The translations under genes and the position numbers were made by a program. The notes under the pieces are model-generated. The model saw only the letters and a program-made list of their open reading frames with translations. It ran no database searches and was not told the origin of the DNA. A stretch of 64,000 nt of DNA from Oscillospiraceae bacterium (lineage in GTDB: Bacteria > Bacillota > Clostridia > Oscillospirales > Ruminococcaceae), in assembly GCA_015067145.1 (NCBI GenBank), contig SVNA01000001.1, positions 124,001 through 188,000 of the forward strand. The letters are read 5' to 3'. Below, one piece after another: positions 27,797-36,720 of the stretch. Within the stretch, counting starts at the first letter, position 1, and each line of letters begins with the position of its first letter.

Positions 27797-28180
27797 CTAC
27801 TCTCTTTCAATTTTTATACCTGTTATTTTTTTGTTTTCAGATATTTCTTCACAATGTTGTTTGTTGTGTTCCTTCATATCCTTGTTAATGAAGAAGAACA
27901 GGATTTCACGCAGTACTATAATAGCACCAAGCATGATAATTTCTTCTTTTGTTCTTACAATAACAGTTCTGAGGATTTCCGCAGCCATTTTAAACTCAAG
28001 GCCTGTAACCATTGCTGTGCCAAGGTCGTGACGCAGTTCCGTTGTATTACCGTCCTTGAAAAAGGCTATAAGATAGTCCTTAAATGCCTTGAAAGCACCT
28101 GTAACTATAATAAAAATACCTATAATCTCGATAACATGGATAAGAACAGGTAAATATTCATGCAACAAATGCTCTAACAT
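27797..28180 (-). CDS. DUF1622 membrane protein
   Basis: A 127-residue protein of the DUF1622 family. It has a first helix (IHVIEIIGIFIIVTGAFKAF), then the conserved LRHDLGTAMVTGLEFKMAAEILRT, and a second helix region (IIMLGAIIVLREILFFFI). Function unknown. It is 20 bases after tal and 5' of the mrp operon, from which a hairpin separates it. GAGGT precedes the ATG weakly. Charged C-terminal tail. Confidence 0.82.
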   Translation of the reverse strand: MLEHLLHEYLPVLIHVIEIIGIFIIVTGAFKAFKDYLIAFFKDGNTTELRHDLGTAMVTGLEFKMAAEILRTVIVRTKEEIIMLGAIIVLREILFFFINKDMKEHNKQHCEEISENKKITGIKIERE

Positions 28181-28200
28181 TTACAATACCTCTTTTTTGA

Positions 28201-28848
28201 TTATTTGTTTGGTACAGATTCCCAGTCTTTGAGGAATTTTGCGATACCTGCATCTGTAAGTGGGTGTTTTGTCATCTGTTCGATAACTTTGTATGGAACA
28301 GTTGCAATATGAGCACCTGCAAGAGCAGAAGATGTAACGTGGATTGGGTTTCTGATGGAAGCAGAGATGATTTCTGTTTCGATACCGTGTGCAGCAAAGA
28401 TTTCTGCTACTTCGCTGATAAGGTTGATACCTTCCTGACCGATATCGTCAAGACGGCCAACAAATGGGCTAACGTATGTTGCACCAGCTCTTGCTGCAAG
28501 GAGAGCCTGTGCTGCAGAGAAGATGAGTGTTACGTTTGTTTTGATACCTTTTGCTGCAAGAACTTTTACAGCTTTGAGGCCTTCGATACACATTGGAAGT
28601 TTGATAACGATGTTTGGATGAATTTTAACAAGTTCAAGAGCTTCTTCAACCATTTTTTCGCTTTCGAGGGAAATAACTTCTGCAGAGATAGGGCCATCAA
28701 CGATAGATGTGATTTCTTTAACTACTTCTTCAAAAATTCTGCCTTCTTTAGCAATAAGGGATGGGTTTGTTGTAACGCCGCAGATAACACCAAGGTCATT
28801 AGCTTTTCTGATTTCTTCAACATTAGCTGTATCGATAAAAAGTTTCAT
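28201..28848 (-). CDS. tal: Transaldolase (small, FSA-like subfamily)
   Basis: Pentose-phosphate pathway enzyme moving a dihydroxyacetone unit between sugar phosphates. The 215-residue TIM barrel belongs to the small transaldolase/fructose-6-phosphate aldolase group. The Schiff-base lysine is K83 in NIVIKLPM. E57 in PISAEVIS occupies the place of Gln59 of E. coli FSA; a glutamate there favours transaldolase over aldolase activity. [11 protein letters not shown] and [18 protein letters not shown] are intact. GTGGAGGAA precedes the ATG; a promoter is proposed upstream. Confidence 0.93.
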   Translation of the reverse strand: MKLFIDTANVEEIRKANDLGVICGVTTNPSLIAKEGRIFEEVVKEITSIVDGPISAEVISLESEKMVEEALELVKIHPNIVIKLPMCIEGLKAVKVLAAKGIKTNVTLIFSAAQALLAARAGATYVSPFVGRLDDIGQEGINLISEVAEIFAAHGIETEIISASIRNPIHVTSSALAGAHIATVPYKVIEQMTKHPLTDAGIAKFLKDWESVPNK

Positions 28849-28873
28849 TTTAAAAATTCCTCCACTTCAATAT

Positions 28874-28904
28874 ATTATATCATATATATAAAAATTCTTT
28901 TCAA
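28874..28904 (-). promoter_or_regulatory. Candidate promoter of tal
   Basis: On the minus strand TTGAAA, a long 19-base spacer and consensus TATAAT with an extended-type TGA just before it; the start would be about 20 bases before the ribosome site. Confidence 0.45.
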
Positions 28905-28942
28905 GTTATGATATCACATTTTAAACACTTTTACAATACTTC

Positions 28943-28971
28943 TTTACAAGTTAATTTAAAAATAGTAAAAT
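28943..28971 (+). promoter_or_regulatory. Candidate promoter of the DUF4364 gene
   Basis: TTTACA, a 17-base spacer and TAAAAT, with the predicted start about 35 bases before the ATG. It is divergent from the tal promoter. Confidence 0.5.
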
Positions 28972-29012
28972 GTTTAAAGATAATAAATTGCCATAGGAGG
29001 TGTCTGTATATT

Positions 29013-29600
29013 ATGAACGAGAATTCTGCTTTTTCCGCAGGGGTAAGATTTGGAGGACTGACCGACAGAACCGAGATAAAAATTCTCATCTGTTACCTTT
29101 TGACCAACGCAAAACAGCCTCTGACTGCACAGAATATTATCGACACCCTTATAGGTCAGCAGCTGGTGAACTATTTTGAACTTCAGGATGCTTTATCCCA
29201 CCTGTCCTCACAGAATATTATCACCGAAGACAACGGCGTTTACACCATCACCGAAGAAGGCATTGATATCAGCAGACAGCTTGAAAAAGCCTTGCCTTTC
29301 TCTGTAAAGGAAAGAGCATACAAGGCTGTTATAGAAATTCTTCAGTACGAAAATCTGAAACGCCAGAACAAAACCAGCATAACACCTCTTGAAAAGGGTG
29401 GGTTCAATCTTAACTGCACAATATCCGACTGTGATTTTACCCTGTTTTCCTTTGACCTGTATATGCCTGATGAGAAAAGTGCAAAATTGGCAGAACAGAA
29501 GTTTATAAAGTATGGCCAGGAAATTTTCAAATGTGTTCTTGGTATCACAACTGAAAACCCACAGATGTATAAGGATTTTCTTGATAATTTAAATAAATAA
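29013..29600 (+). CDS. DUF4364 protein (winged-helix-like)
   Basis: A 195-residue soluble protein of the DUF4364 family, common in Clostridia. Residues ~20-85 look like a winged helix (RTEIKILICYLLTNAKQPLT, then ELQDALSHLSSQNIITEDNG with TITEEG), followed by a domain ending in CVLGIT. A transcription-regulator role is possible from the fold but no target is known. I start at 29013, where AGGAGGTG lies about 10 bases upstream; the longer reading from 28908 has no ribosome site. Confidence 0.8.
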   Translation: MNENSAFSAGVRFGGLTDRTEIKILICYLLTNAKQPLTAQNIIDTLIGQQLVNYFELQDALSHLSSQNIITEDNGVYTITEEGIDISRQLEKALPFSVKERAYKAVIEILQYENLKRQNKTSITPLEKGGFNLNCTISDCDFTLFSFDLYMPDEKSAKLAEQKFIKYGQEIFKCVLGITTENPQMYKDFLDNLNK

Positions 29601-29614
29601 TTATAAAAATGATG

Positions 29615-29649
29615 AAGACTTCCCCGAAATGACTCAGGGAAGTCTTTTT
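29615..29649 (+). terminator. Terminator of the DUF4364 gene
   Basis: Perfect 10-bp arms AAGACTTCCC and GGGAAGTCTT with a 12-base loop and a TTTTT tail, 14 bases after the stop. Confidence 0.88.
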
Positions 29650-29661
29650 ATGTTCTGAAAA

Positions 29662-30030
29662 TTATTCTTCAACTACAGGTGCATCAACAGCATTTTTCTT
29701 TACGGATTCAATGCCGTTCATACAGCTTGCCTTTGCTTTGTAGCCTTCGCTAACTGCGATAATCTGACCGTTTGTTGCTTTGAGACGGAAACGGAATTCG
29801 CCGCCTTTGTCTTCGTAAACTTCAAATTTTGGATGTTTTTCTGTTGCGTAGCCTTCCACTGTCTGGTCTTCAACCGGTGCAACAGGGGCATTTTTTCTAA
29901 CGCTTTCAACACCGTTTCTGCAAGCATCTTCTGTTGTGTAAACTTCACTTGTAGCGATAACTTCGCCGTTACCAGCTTTCAAGTCAAATTTAACGCCTGT
30001 ATTTGTTTTTTTAACTACGAATTTACCCAT
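29662..30030 (-). CDS. YegP-like protein with two DUF1508 repeats
   Basis: A 122-residue protein made of two DUF1508 units, about 1-50 (KFVVKKTNTGVKFDLKAGNG, then SEVYTTEDACRNGVESVRKNA) and about 68-117 (KFEVYEDKGGEFRFRLKATN, then SEGYKAKASCMNGIESVKKNA), joined by a short acidic linker. Tandem DUF1508 proteins of this size are widespread in bacteria; function is unsettled. AAAGGAGGAAA precedes the ATG at 30030 and the longer reading from 30111 is rejected. No close operon partner. Confidence 0.85.
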   Translation of the reverse strand: MGKFVVKKTNTGVKFDLKAGNGEVIATSEVYTTEDACRNGVESVRKNAPVAPVEDQTVEGYATEKHPKFEVYEDKGGEFRFRLKATNGQIIAVSEGYKAKASCMNGIESVKKNAVDAPVVEE

Positions 30031-30132
30031 ATATTTTCCTCCTTTGGATGTTACAATTTTTGTTACTTTAAATATATAATACTGCACAAAAAATTGCAAG
30101 AGAAAAGACACGAATATATTGAAAACGCACTA

Positions 30133-30168
30133 AAAAAGATTGCATACAGAAATGTATACAATCTTTTT
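30133..30168 (-). terminator. Terminator of the ABC exporter pair
   Basis: Stem AAAAAGATTG(T/C)ATACA with 4-base loop and TTTTTT on the minus strand, directly after the exporter stop at 30172. Confidence 0.85.
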
Positions 30169-30171
30169 TTG

Positions 30172-32043
30172 TTAATCATCCTGTGAATTTTCAAACTGGC
30201 TCTGGTAAAGTCTGGCATAGAAGCCGCCTTTTGCAAGAAGTTCGTCGTGTTTGCCCACCTCTACAATTCTGCCTGCATCCATAACGAGAATTTTGTCCGC
30301 ATCCCTGATTGTAGACAGGCGGTGTGCAATTACAAAGCTGGTTCTGTTTTCCATAAGATTTTCCATAGCTTTCTGAATCTGCACCTCTGTTCTTGTGTCA
30401 ACGGAGGATGTAGCTTCGTCCAGAATGAGAATCTTTGGATTCTGCAGAAATGCCCTTGCGATTGTAAGCAGCTGTTTCTGTCCCTGAGAAATATTGGAGG
30501 TTTCCTCGTTCAGTTCAAAATCATAGCCTTTAGGCAGCATTTTTATAAAGTGATGTGCCTGGCTCATCTTTGCTGCGTGGACAATGTCATCCATAGTTGC
30601 GTTTTCTTCGGAATAAGCAATATTTTCCTTGATGGAACCTTTGAACAGCCATGTATCCTGCAGAACCATACCGAACATCTCGCGCAGGTCGTTGCGTTTG
30701 AAGTCTCTGATATTTACACCGTCAATAAGAATTTCACCGCTGTCGATTTCGTAGTAGCGCATAAGCAGTTTTACAACTGTAGTTTTGCCCGAGCCTGTAG
30801 GACCTACAAGGGCAATCTTTTCGCCGCTTTCGACCTTGAGGGTGAAACCGTCTATAACCTTCTGACCCGGTTCATAGCCAAAGTTTACATCTTTGAACTC
30901 TACAGTGCCCACAATATTTTCTGTAGAGACACTGTCCTCCTTATCCTTTTCTTCTTCATCTTCTTCAAGGAATTCAAACACACGTTCTGCACAAGCAACA
31001 GCACTCTGAAGCATTGTGGATATGTTGGCAATCTGCTGAACAGGCTGCGAGAAGTTCTTTACATACTGAATAAAGGAAAGGATATCGCCAACAGAAACTT
31101 TGCCGATATTTGCCATAACTGCACCAACGATACAAACAAGAATATAGCCGATGTGGGAAACAAAGTTTGTGAGCGGCATCATCATATGAGAAGCAAAGTT
31201 ACTTTTCCATGCATTGTTTCTCAGTTCTTCATTGTAAATATCAAACTGTTCCAGAGAGTCATCTTCCAAGTTGAAGGTCTTTACAACGGTATGGGCAGAC
31301 AGCATTTCCTCGATGTGTCCGTTTACCATGCCAAGGCTCTTCTGCTGCTTTTTGTACAGCGGCTGGCTGTAGCGAACAATTTTGCTGATTACAAATACCG
31401 ACGCAGGTATTGTAACCGCAGCCACAAGTGTCATAACCCAGGAAATAGAGAGCATCATTGCAAGAGAACCCACAAGAAGAGTTATTGTAGAGATAAGTCT
31501 TGTGATGGATTCACTGATAGACTGGCTGATGCTGTCGATATCATTTGTAATGCGGGAAAGCACATCACCTGTTGATACCCTGTCAAAATAGTTCAGCGGC
31601 ATACGGTTTATCTTTGCAACAACATCTTTTCTGAGTGTATAGGTTATGCTGTTGGATATTTTCGCCATTATAAAGCCGTGAACAAGTGAGAACAGATAGG
31701 AAACCACATAAAGAATAACCATCAGAGCGATTATTCTGAACAGGGTTGTATAGTCTATTATCACCATTCCTGTTACAAAACCATCTTCAACAGCTTTGTA
31801 AAGAACATCGGTTGCTTTACCCATAAGTTTAGGGCCGATTATGCCAAATATGCTGGATAGCAGTGATATGAACATAACCACAACCATGAGGTATTTGTAT
31901 TTGCTGAGGTATTTGAGCAGTTTGGCTATTGTACCGCCAAAATCCTTGGCCTTTTCACCGCCTCGCAGAACAGCGGGACCGCCGCCGCCAGGACCACCAG
32001 GTCTGCCCTGAGGAGCACCGAATTTAGCATTTGTATTTGCCAT
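30172..32043 (-). CDS. Heterodimeric ABC exporter, subunit 2 (canonical Walker B)
   Basis: One half of a type IV ABC exporter (multidrug or lipid type). The 623-residue protein has a Gly/Pro-rich start (GRPGGPGGGGPA, ~10-22), six membrane helices (~45-340) and an ATPase domain with Walker A GPTGSGKTTVV and Walker B ILILDEATSSVD with the catalytic Glu. The signature is ISQGQKQL, departing from LSGGQ. I start at 32043 with AAAGGAGGAG upstream; the longer reading lies in the previous gene. One base after the partner gene. Confidence 0.92.
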   Translation of the reverse strand: MANTNAKFGAPQGRPGGPGGGGPAVLRGGEKAKDFGGTIAKLLKYLSKYKYLMVVVMFISLLSSIFGIIGPKLMGKATDVLYKAVEDGFVTGMVIIDYTTLFRIIALMVILYVVSYLFSLVHGFIMAKISNSITYTLRKDVVAKINRMPLNYFDRVSTGDVLSRITNDIDSISQSISESITRLISTITLLVGSLAMMLSISWVMTLVAAVTIPASVFVISKIVRYSQPLYKKQQKSLGMVNGHIEEMLSAHTVVKTFNLEDDSLEQFDIYNEELRNNAWKSNFASHMMMPLTNFVSHIGYILVCIVGAVMANIGKVSVGDILSFIQYVKNFSQPVQQIANISTMLQSAVACAERVFEFLEEDEEEKDKEDSVSTENIVGTVEFKDVNFGYEPGQKVIDGFTLKVESGEKIALVGPTGSGKTTVVKLLMRYYEIDSGEILIDGVNIRDFKRNDLREMFGMVLQDTWLFKGSIKENIAYSEENATMDDIVHAAKMSQAHHFIKMLPKGYDFELNEETSNISQGQKQLLTIARAFLQNPKILILDEATSSVDTRTEVQIQKAMENLMENRTSFVIAHRLSTIRDADKILVMDAGRIVEVGKHDELLAKGGFYARLYQSQFENSQDD

Positions 32044-32044
32044 A

Positions 32045-33823
32045 TTACATCTCCTCCTTTGACAGCTGGCTGTATGCAATCTCCTGATATGCTGTACAGC
32101 TTTCCAGAAGTTCTGCGTGTGTTCCCTGACCAACCACCCTGCCCTCGTCCATAACGAGAATACGGTCGGCATCCATAATGCTGGCAACACGCTGGCCCAC
32201 TATAATGATATTTGCTTCGCTGAGATTTTCTCTGAGGGCTTTTCTCAGATTTGCGTCGGTTTTAAAGTCAAGAGCAGAGAAGCTGTCGTCAAAAATGCAG
32301 ATAGGTGCGTTTTTAACCAGTGCTCTGGCAATAGCCATTCGCTGACGCTGACCGCCTGAAAGGTTTGTACCTCCCTGACTTACAGGCTCGCTGAACTGTT
32401 CATCTTTTTCCATTATAAAGTCATAGGCCTGTGCAATCTTTGCCGCTTCTTCTATATCCTTCTGTGTGGCATCTTCCCTTCCGACAAAAAGGTTGGACCG
32501 GATTGTGCCTGAGAACAGCTGACTTTTCTGTGGAACATACCCGATAAGGTCACGCAGGTCAGTAAGGCGGAAATCCCTTACATCTGTGCCATTGATTTTT
32601 ACAGAACCATCTGTAACCTCGTACAAACGGGGAATAAGCTGGATAAGGCTGGATTTACCGCAGCCTGTGGAACCGATGATTGCAGTAATCTCGCCCGGAT
32701 TGGATTTAAAGGATACGTTTTCCAGTGCGTATTCATCACCATCAGGGTAGCGGAAGCTTACATTGTCAAATTCCACTGTACACTTGTCAAAACCTGCTTC
32801 CACAGGATTTTCTGTTTCCACAATACTGTTTTCCCTGCTCAGAACTTCGGCAACACGGTTGATGGAAACCTTTGCCCTTGGCAACATAATAAACATCATG
32901 GAAATCATCATAAAGGACTGCATGATTGTTGCGGAATACTGGATAAAGGCCATCATATCGCCAACCTGCATTGTGCTCTGTGCAATTTTATCGGCACAAA
33001 CCACAATAATAAGAACAGGGATAAGGTTCTGCAGAAGTGTAAGGGTTGGCATAATAACCGACATTACACGGTTTATAAAGAGGTTTGTATCGGCATATTC
33101 GCGGTTTACACTGTCGAACTTTTCTTCCTCGTGCTGCTGTTTTGAAAATGCACGCACAACAAGAATGCCCGTCAGACTTTCACGGGCTGTAAGATTCAAT
33201 CGGTCAACAATGCTCTGCAGCACCTTGAACTTGGATGACATAAGCAGAAAGTTTATGGTCATAAGCACTGTAACCGCCACAACTGTCAGAATGTTAATCC
33301 ACGCCATGGACGGTGCTTTTTCCACCGCCATAAATACAGCACCAATACCCATAATTGGTGCGTAAAAAATCATTCGCAGCCCCATTGTGAACAGCATCTG
33401 TATCTGCTGAACGTCGTTTGTTGTTCTTGTGATAAGAGATGCGGTGGAAAATTCGCTGTATTCCTGACTGGAAAAGCTTTCGATTTTGGAAAACACCGCT
33501 CTGCGCAGGTCACGGGACATACCTGTGCCGCTGAAACTGTTTACAAGATGTATCCCCAGATCCACAGCTACTGTCAGAATTGCCACAAACAGCATCCTGA
33601 GACCTACTGTGAGGATATACTGCATCTGCTGGTTTTTGAGAAGTTCTGCCTGTGTGCTGTCTGCAGATGCTATCTGCATTGCATAGTCCTGAATACCAAC
33701 GTTTACTATATCACTCATAAGATTCGGCATCATCAGGTTACATATTGCCTGCATAGCCAGAAACACAATGGATAATGCAACCAGAGGCAAATATTTTTTA
33801 ATATGGGTGTATATATGTTTCAC
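32045..33823 (-). CDS. Heterodimeric ABC exporter, subunit 1 (degenerate Walker B)
   Basis: Partner half, 592 residues: six membrane helices (~15-330) then an ATPase domain with Walker A GSTGCGKSSLIQL, signature LSGGQRQRMAIARA and Walker B CIFDDSFSALD. Aspartate replaces the catalytic glutamate, so the site built from this Walker A/B and the partner's altered ISQGQ signature is degenerate. This matches the one-active-site layout of TM287/288 and BmrCD. GTG start with a GGCGGG-like site. A promoter and a palindrome lie upstream. Confidence 0.92.
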   Translation of the reverse strand: MKHIYTHIKKYLPLVALSIVFLAMQAICNLMMPNLMSDIVNVGIQDYAMQIASADSTQAELLKNQQMQYILTVGLRMLFVAILTVAVDLGIHLVNSFSGTGMSRDLRRAVFSKIESFSSQEYSEFSTASLITRTTNDVQQIQMLFTMGLRMIFYAPIMGIGAVFMAVEKAPSMAWINILTVVAVTVLMTINFLLMSSKFKVLQSIVDRLNLTARESLTGILVVRAFSKQQHEEEKFDSVNREYADTNLFINRVMSVIMPTLTLLQNLIPVLIIVVCADKIAQSTMQVGDMMAFIQYSATIMQSFMMISMMFIMLPRAKVSINRVAEVLSRENSIVETENPVEAGFDKCTVEFDNVSFRYPDGDEYALENVSFKSNPGEITAIIGSTGCGKSSLIQLIPRLYEVTDGSVKINGTDVRDFRLTDLRDLIGYVPQKSQLFSGTIRSNLFVGREDATQKDIEEAAKIAQAYDFIMEKDEQFSEPVSQGGTNLSGGQRQRMAIARALVKNAPICIFDDSFSALDFKTDANLRKALRENLSEANIIIVGQRVASIMDADRILVMDEGRVVGQGTHAELLESCTAYQEIAYSQLSKEEM

Positions 33824-33884
33824 TGTTATATATCTACCCGCCTTTCTTTACTTTACCGCCCTTTCAGACAGTATTTTATATATT

Positions 33885-33931
33885 ATTGATTCAATGTAAC
33901 AATTATATAATTTATATATTTTTACTGTCAA
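33885..33931 (-). promoter_or_regulatory. Promoter of the ABC exporter with an operator-like palindrome at the start point
   Basis: On the minus strand TTGACA (33931-33926), an 18-base spacer and TATAAT (33907-33902). The 11-base perfect palindrome ATTGATTCAAT at 33885-33895 covers the predicted start point, a typical place for a MarR-like repressor. No regulator gene lies next to it in the window. Confidence 0.6.
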
Positions 33932-33937
33932 TAAGTA

Positions 33938-34690
33938 TCACAAATCTTTCATTTCGGGCAGAAAATCCCACGTGCGTTTGGGCATAAAGTTCATACGGCA
34001 ACGGGGGTTGTATCTTTCCTTGATTGCAACGGTATCATAGAACAGTTTCCACAGCTTCTGCATCGCCAGTTCTTCATCATCAAGTTCGGGCAGTTCTATA
34101 TTTTCCGCCTTTATTATGGATGTCTGTTTTTCATAATACAGAAGTGCCTCCTTATTGGTGGCATCGTATATCATAAAATTCTGGTTTGCAAAACGCTGGG
34201 TAAAATGGTAAGCCATAAGGGGCAGCAGCCGGTTTTTTGGGGTTATAACCGAAATATATGCATCGTTCGCTTTGTAAAAGCGCACCAGCCCAAGATACAG
34301 ATGCTTTTCCCTTTTAAGATGATTGTGGGCTTTCAGCAGATATGCCACATCATCATCCCCTACAAGCCTGTGAACCTGACCTCCCTTTTTGAAACCTTTC
34401 ACAATATATCCCAGCATATGTATTTCTTTTTCTTTGCCGCAACAGAGCAGACATTCCTGCAGAAAACGCAAAGAATATGACGATATTTTTTCTTCTATAG
34501 CCTTTCTGACCTTGTCAGATTTAAATGTATCCGTGCTGATGGTTACAAACTGAAAAAGGCTTGCCCGTATATCATCCTCGCATATAATCTCCACAGGGTT
34601 GAACGAGGAATAATAATACTCGTGTACACAACAAAGAAAACCGTCAAAGGTTCCGTCGTATACAAAAATCACATCTGTCCGCTGACGCAT
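33938..34690 (-). CDS. TIGR03915-type predicted DNA repair protein
   Basis: A 250-residue soluble protein of the TIGR03915 (DUF4130-containing) family, always found with the radical SAM protein encoded just upstream. It starts with TDVIFVYDGTFDGFLCCVHE, typical of the family, and ends with CRMNFMPKRTWDFLPEM. The C-terminal part resembles a uracil-DNA-glycosylase-like fold in published family descriptions; I cannot verify that here. It overlaps the upstream gene by 22 bases, so the two are made together. Confidence 0.85.
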   Translation of the reverse strand: MRQRTDVIFVYDGTFDGFLCCVHEYYYSSFNPVEIICEDDIRASLFQFVTISTDTFKSDKVRKAIEEKISSYSLRFLQECLLCCGKEKEIHMLGYIVKGFKKGGQVHRLVGDDDVAYLLKAHNHLKREKHLYLGLVRFYKANDAYISVITPKNRLLPLMAYHFTQRFANQNFMIYDATNKEALLYYEKQTSIIKAENIELPELDDEELAMQKLWKLFYDTVAIKERYNPRCRMNFMPKRTWDFLPEMKDL

Positions 34691-35979
34691 TTCAGTTTAT
34701 CCTCCCTTGTCACTGTGTGTGCTATAAAGGCCGTATCAAACAGACTGGTCTGTTCCACGTTTGAAAAATCGGGCTGTCTCTCGCTGGCTATAAGATATCG
34801 TTCTGCGTGGTCACGGTCAATTTTCACATAAGGTGCAGCCTTACCCTTGCAGGTTATAAAAAACTGTGCTCTTTTCAGCACTACACCTATTTTTTTAAGA
34901 CCGTCAAAATCAAGATATGCCGCTCTGCGTGCCGATATTATACGTTTTGCACTTGTTACACCTATACCCGGTACACGCAGAAGCAGTTCATACGGTGCAG
35001 TGTTCACCTCTACGGGAAAGAGGTGCATATTGTTCAGTGCCCAGTTGCATTTAGGGTCGAGAAACTCATTAAACATGGTGTGTTCTTCGTCCAGCAGTTC
35101 TTCAGCACGGAATTTGTAAAACCGCAGCAGCCAGTCCGCCTGATAGAGACGGTGTTCCCGCAAAAGGGGCGGTTTTGTATCCAGTGCAGGCAGATTTCTG
35201 TCATTGTTTACAGGTATATATGCCGAAAAATATACCCTTTTCAGCTTATATTTATCATAAAGCCCTTGTGTCAGACGGAGAATATGCAGGTCACTTTCCT
35301 CGCTTGCTCCAACAATCATCTGTGTGGACTGCCCCGCAGGTGCAAACTTTGGTGCATGGCGATAGAGGGCAAGTTCCTGTGTTGCCTGTTCTTTTCTGGT
35401 TTGTATGGTACGCATAGGCATAAGTATCTTTGCCTTGGATTTCTGCGGTGCCACCCTTTCCAGGCTTGCGGCACTGGGCATCTCGATATTTACACTCACC
35501 CTGTCAGCCAAAAGGCCAATCCTTTCCACAAGTTCGGGACTTGTGCCCGGAATAACCTTGGAGTGAATATATCCGTTGAAACCGTATTCGTAACGGAGAA
35601 TACGGATTGCTTCTATAATAAGCTCCATTGTATAGTCGGCATTTCTGATAACACCAGATGACAGAAACAGACCCTCTATATAATTTCGCTTGTAAAAGTC
35701 TATTGTCAGGTCAGCAAGCTCCCTTGGTGTAAATGCCGCCCGTTTCACATCGTTGCTTTTGCGGTTTATACAGAAAGCACAGTCAAACTCACAGTAGTTT
35801 GTATAAAGCACCTTTAAAAGTGAAATGCATCTGCCGTCCGCCGACCAGGTGTGGCAGATACCGCAGGCTGCAGCACTGCCCACACTTCCCCCTCTGCCGC
35901 GGTCTGTGCCGCTGGAGGAACAGGATGCATCGTATTTTGCCGCATCGGTCAGTATCCTGAGTTTTTCAAATATATCCAT
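34669..35979 (-). CDS. TIGR03916-type radical SAM protein, predicted DNA modification/repair
   Basis: A 436-residue protein with the radical SAM cluster motif CEFDCAFC (C63, C67, C70), extra cysteines upstream (C20, C39 and C42 in CGIC), and a helix-hairpin-helix at ~335 (LLRVPGIGVTSAKRIISARR) that suggests DNA binding. The pairing with TIGR03915 is conserved in Clostridia and others and is annotated as putative DNA repair; the real substrate is unknown. Internal SSGV and SVNIEMPS segments fit a SAM TIM barrel. It is the first gene of the pair. Confidence 0.87.
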   Translation of the reverse strand: MDIFEKLRILTDAAKYDASCSSSGTDRGRGGSVGSAAACGICHTWSADGRCISLLKVLYTNYCEFDCAFCINRKSNDVKRAAFTPRELADLTIDFYKRNYIEGLFLSSGVIRNADYTMELIIEAIRILRYEYGFNGYIHSKVIPGTSPELVERIGLLADRVSVNIEMPSAASLERVAPQKSKAKILMPMRTIQTRKEQATQELALYRHAPKFAPAGQSTQMIVGASEESDLHILRLTQGLYDKYKLKRVYFSAYIPVNNDRNLPALDTKPPLLREHRLYQADWLLRFYKFRAEELLDEEHTMFNEFLDPKCNWALNNMHLFPVEVNTAPYELLLRVPGIGVTSAKRIISARRAAYLDFDGLKKIGVVLKRAQFFITCKGKAAPYVKIDRDHAERYLIASERQPDFSNVEQTSLFDTAFIAHTVTREDKLKCVSGQM

Positions 35980-36191
35980 ATTCTTTCCCCCTCTTTTTCT
36001 GCAATCAATTTTATACCTGAACTATCAGTTGTGATTTATACTATATCTCCCTTTTTATATCTTCTTATTCTACATTTTAACATCTATCGGTTGTATTTTC
36101 AATATTCATATACAACCTTTAGTTGTAAATATTGCAGTTGTCATTTTTTAATGTTAATATAAATGTATATTTAAAATCAGAGGTACTTATT

Positions 36192-36668
36192 ATGTCTATT
36201 GAACGTGTAAGAGAATATATGAAAGAGTTTGGCAGAGAGAACGATATTCTGGAATTTGAGGTTTCCAGTGCAACGGTTGCCCTTGCCGCACAGGCCCTTG
36301 GCACAGAGGCGGGCAGAATTGCAAAGACACTGTCTTTCAAAAAGGATGCTGGTTGTATCCTTGTTGTTACAGCAGGCGATGTAAAAATCGATAATTCCAA
36401 ATACAAACACAAATTCGGTCTCAAAGCAAAGATGCTCACAGCTGATGAAGCAGTTGAGCTCATCGGACACGCAGTCGGCGGCGTATGCCCTTTCGCTGTT
36501 AATGATGGTGTTATCGGCATCTATATTGACGAAAGCGTAAAAAAATACGAAACCGTTTACCCTGCCTGCGGCTCCTCCAACAGTGCTATCCAGCTTACAC
36601 CTGAAGAACTTTTTGAGCTGAGTAAAGCATGCGAATGGGTTGATGTGACAAAAGCTATTGAAGTGTAA
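36192..36668 (+). CDS. YbaK/EbsC-family aminoacyl-tRNA deacylase
   Basis: A 158-residue YbaK-like protein that probably removes wrongly attached amino acids from tRNA (ProX/YbaK group). It has ALGTEAGRIAKTLSFK, the catalytic-lysine region KYKHKFGLKAKML and GHAVGGVCPFAVN, the usual family order. AGAGG sits 9 bases before the ATG at 36192; the longer reading from 36132 starts in an AT-rich leader without a ribosome site. Alone, with an unrelated gene 52 bases downstream. Confidence 0.87.
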   Translation: MSIERVREYMKEFGRENDILEFEVSSATVALAAQALGTEAGRIAKTLSFKKDAGCILVVTAGDVKIDNSKYKHKFGLKAKMLTADEAVELIGHAVGGVCPFAVNDGVIGIYIDESVKKYETVYPACGSSNSAIQLTPEELFELSKACEWVDVTKAIEV

Positions 36669-36720
36669 AATTATTGTTCGGCAGTATTGTTCTCCGTTTA
36701 CTATATACCTGAGGTACAAT

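Noticed and set aside
28874..28971. Possible riboswitch in the tal/DUF4364 divergent region
   Set aside because: Leaders are only about 20-35 bases long; too short for a known riboswitch.
30247..31575. 442-codon plus-strand frame opposite the ABC exporter
   Set aside because: Cys/Phe/Asn-rich shadow of a clear ABC transporter gene; no ribosome site.
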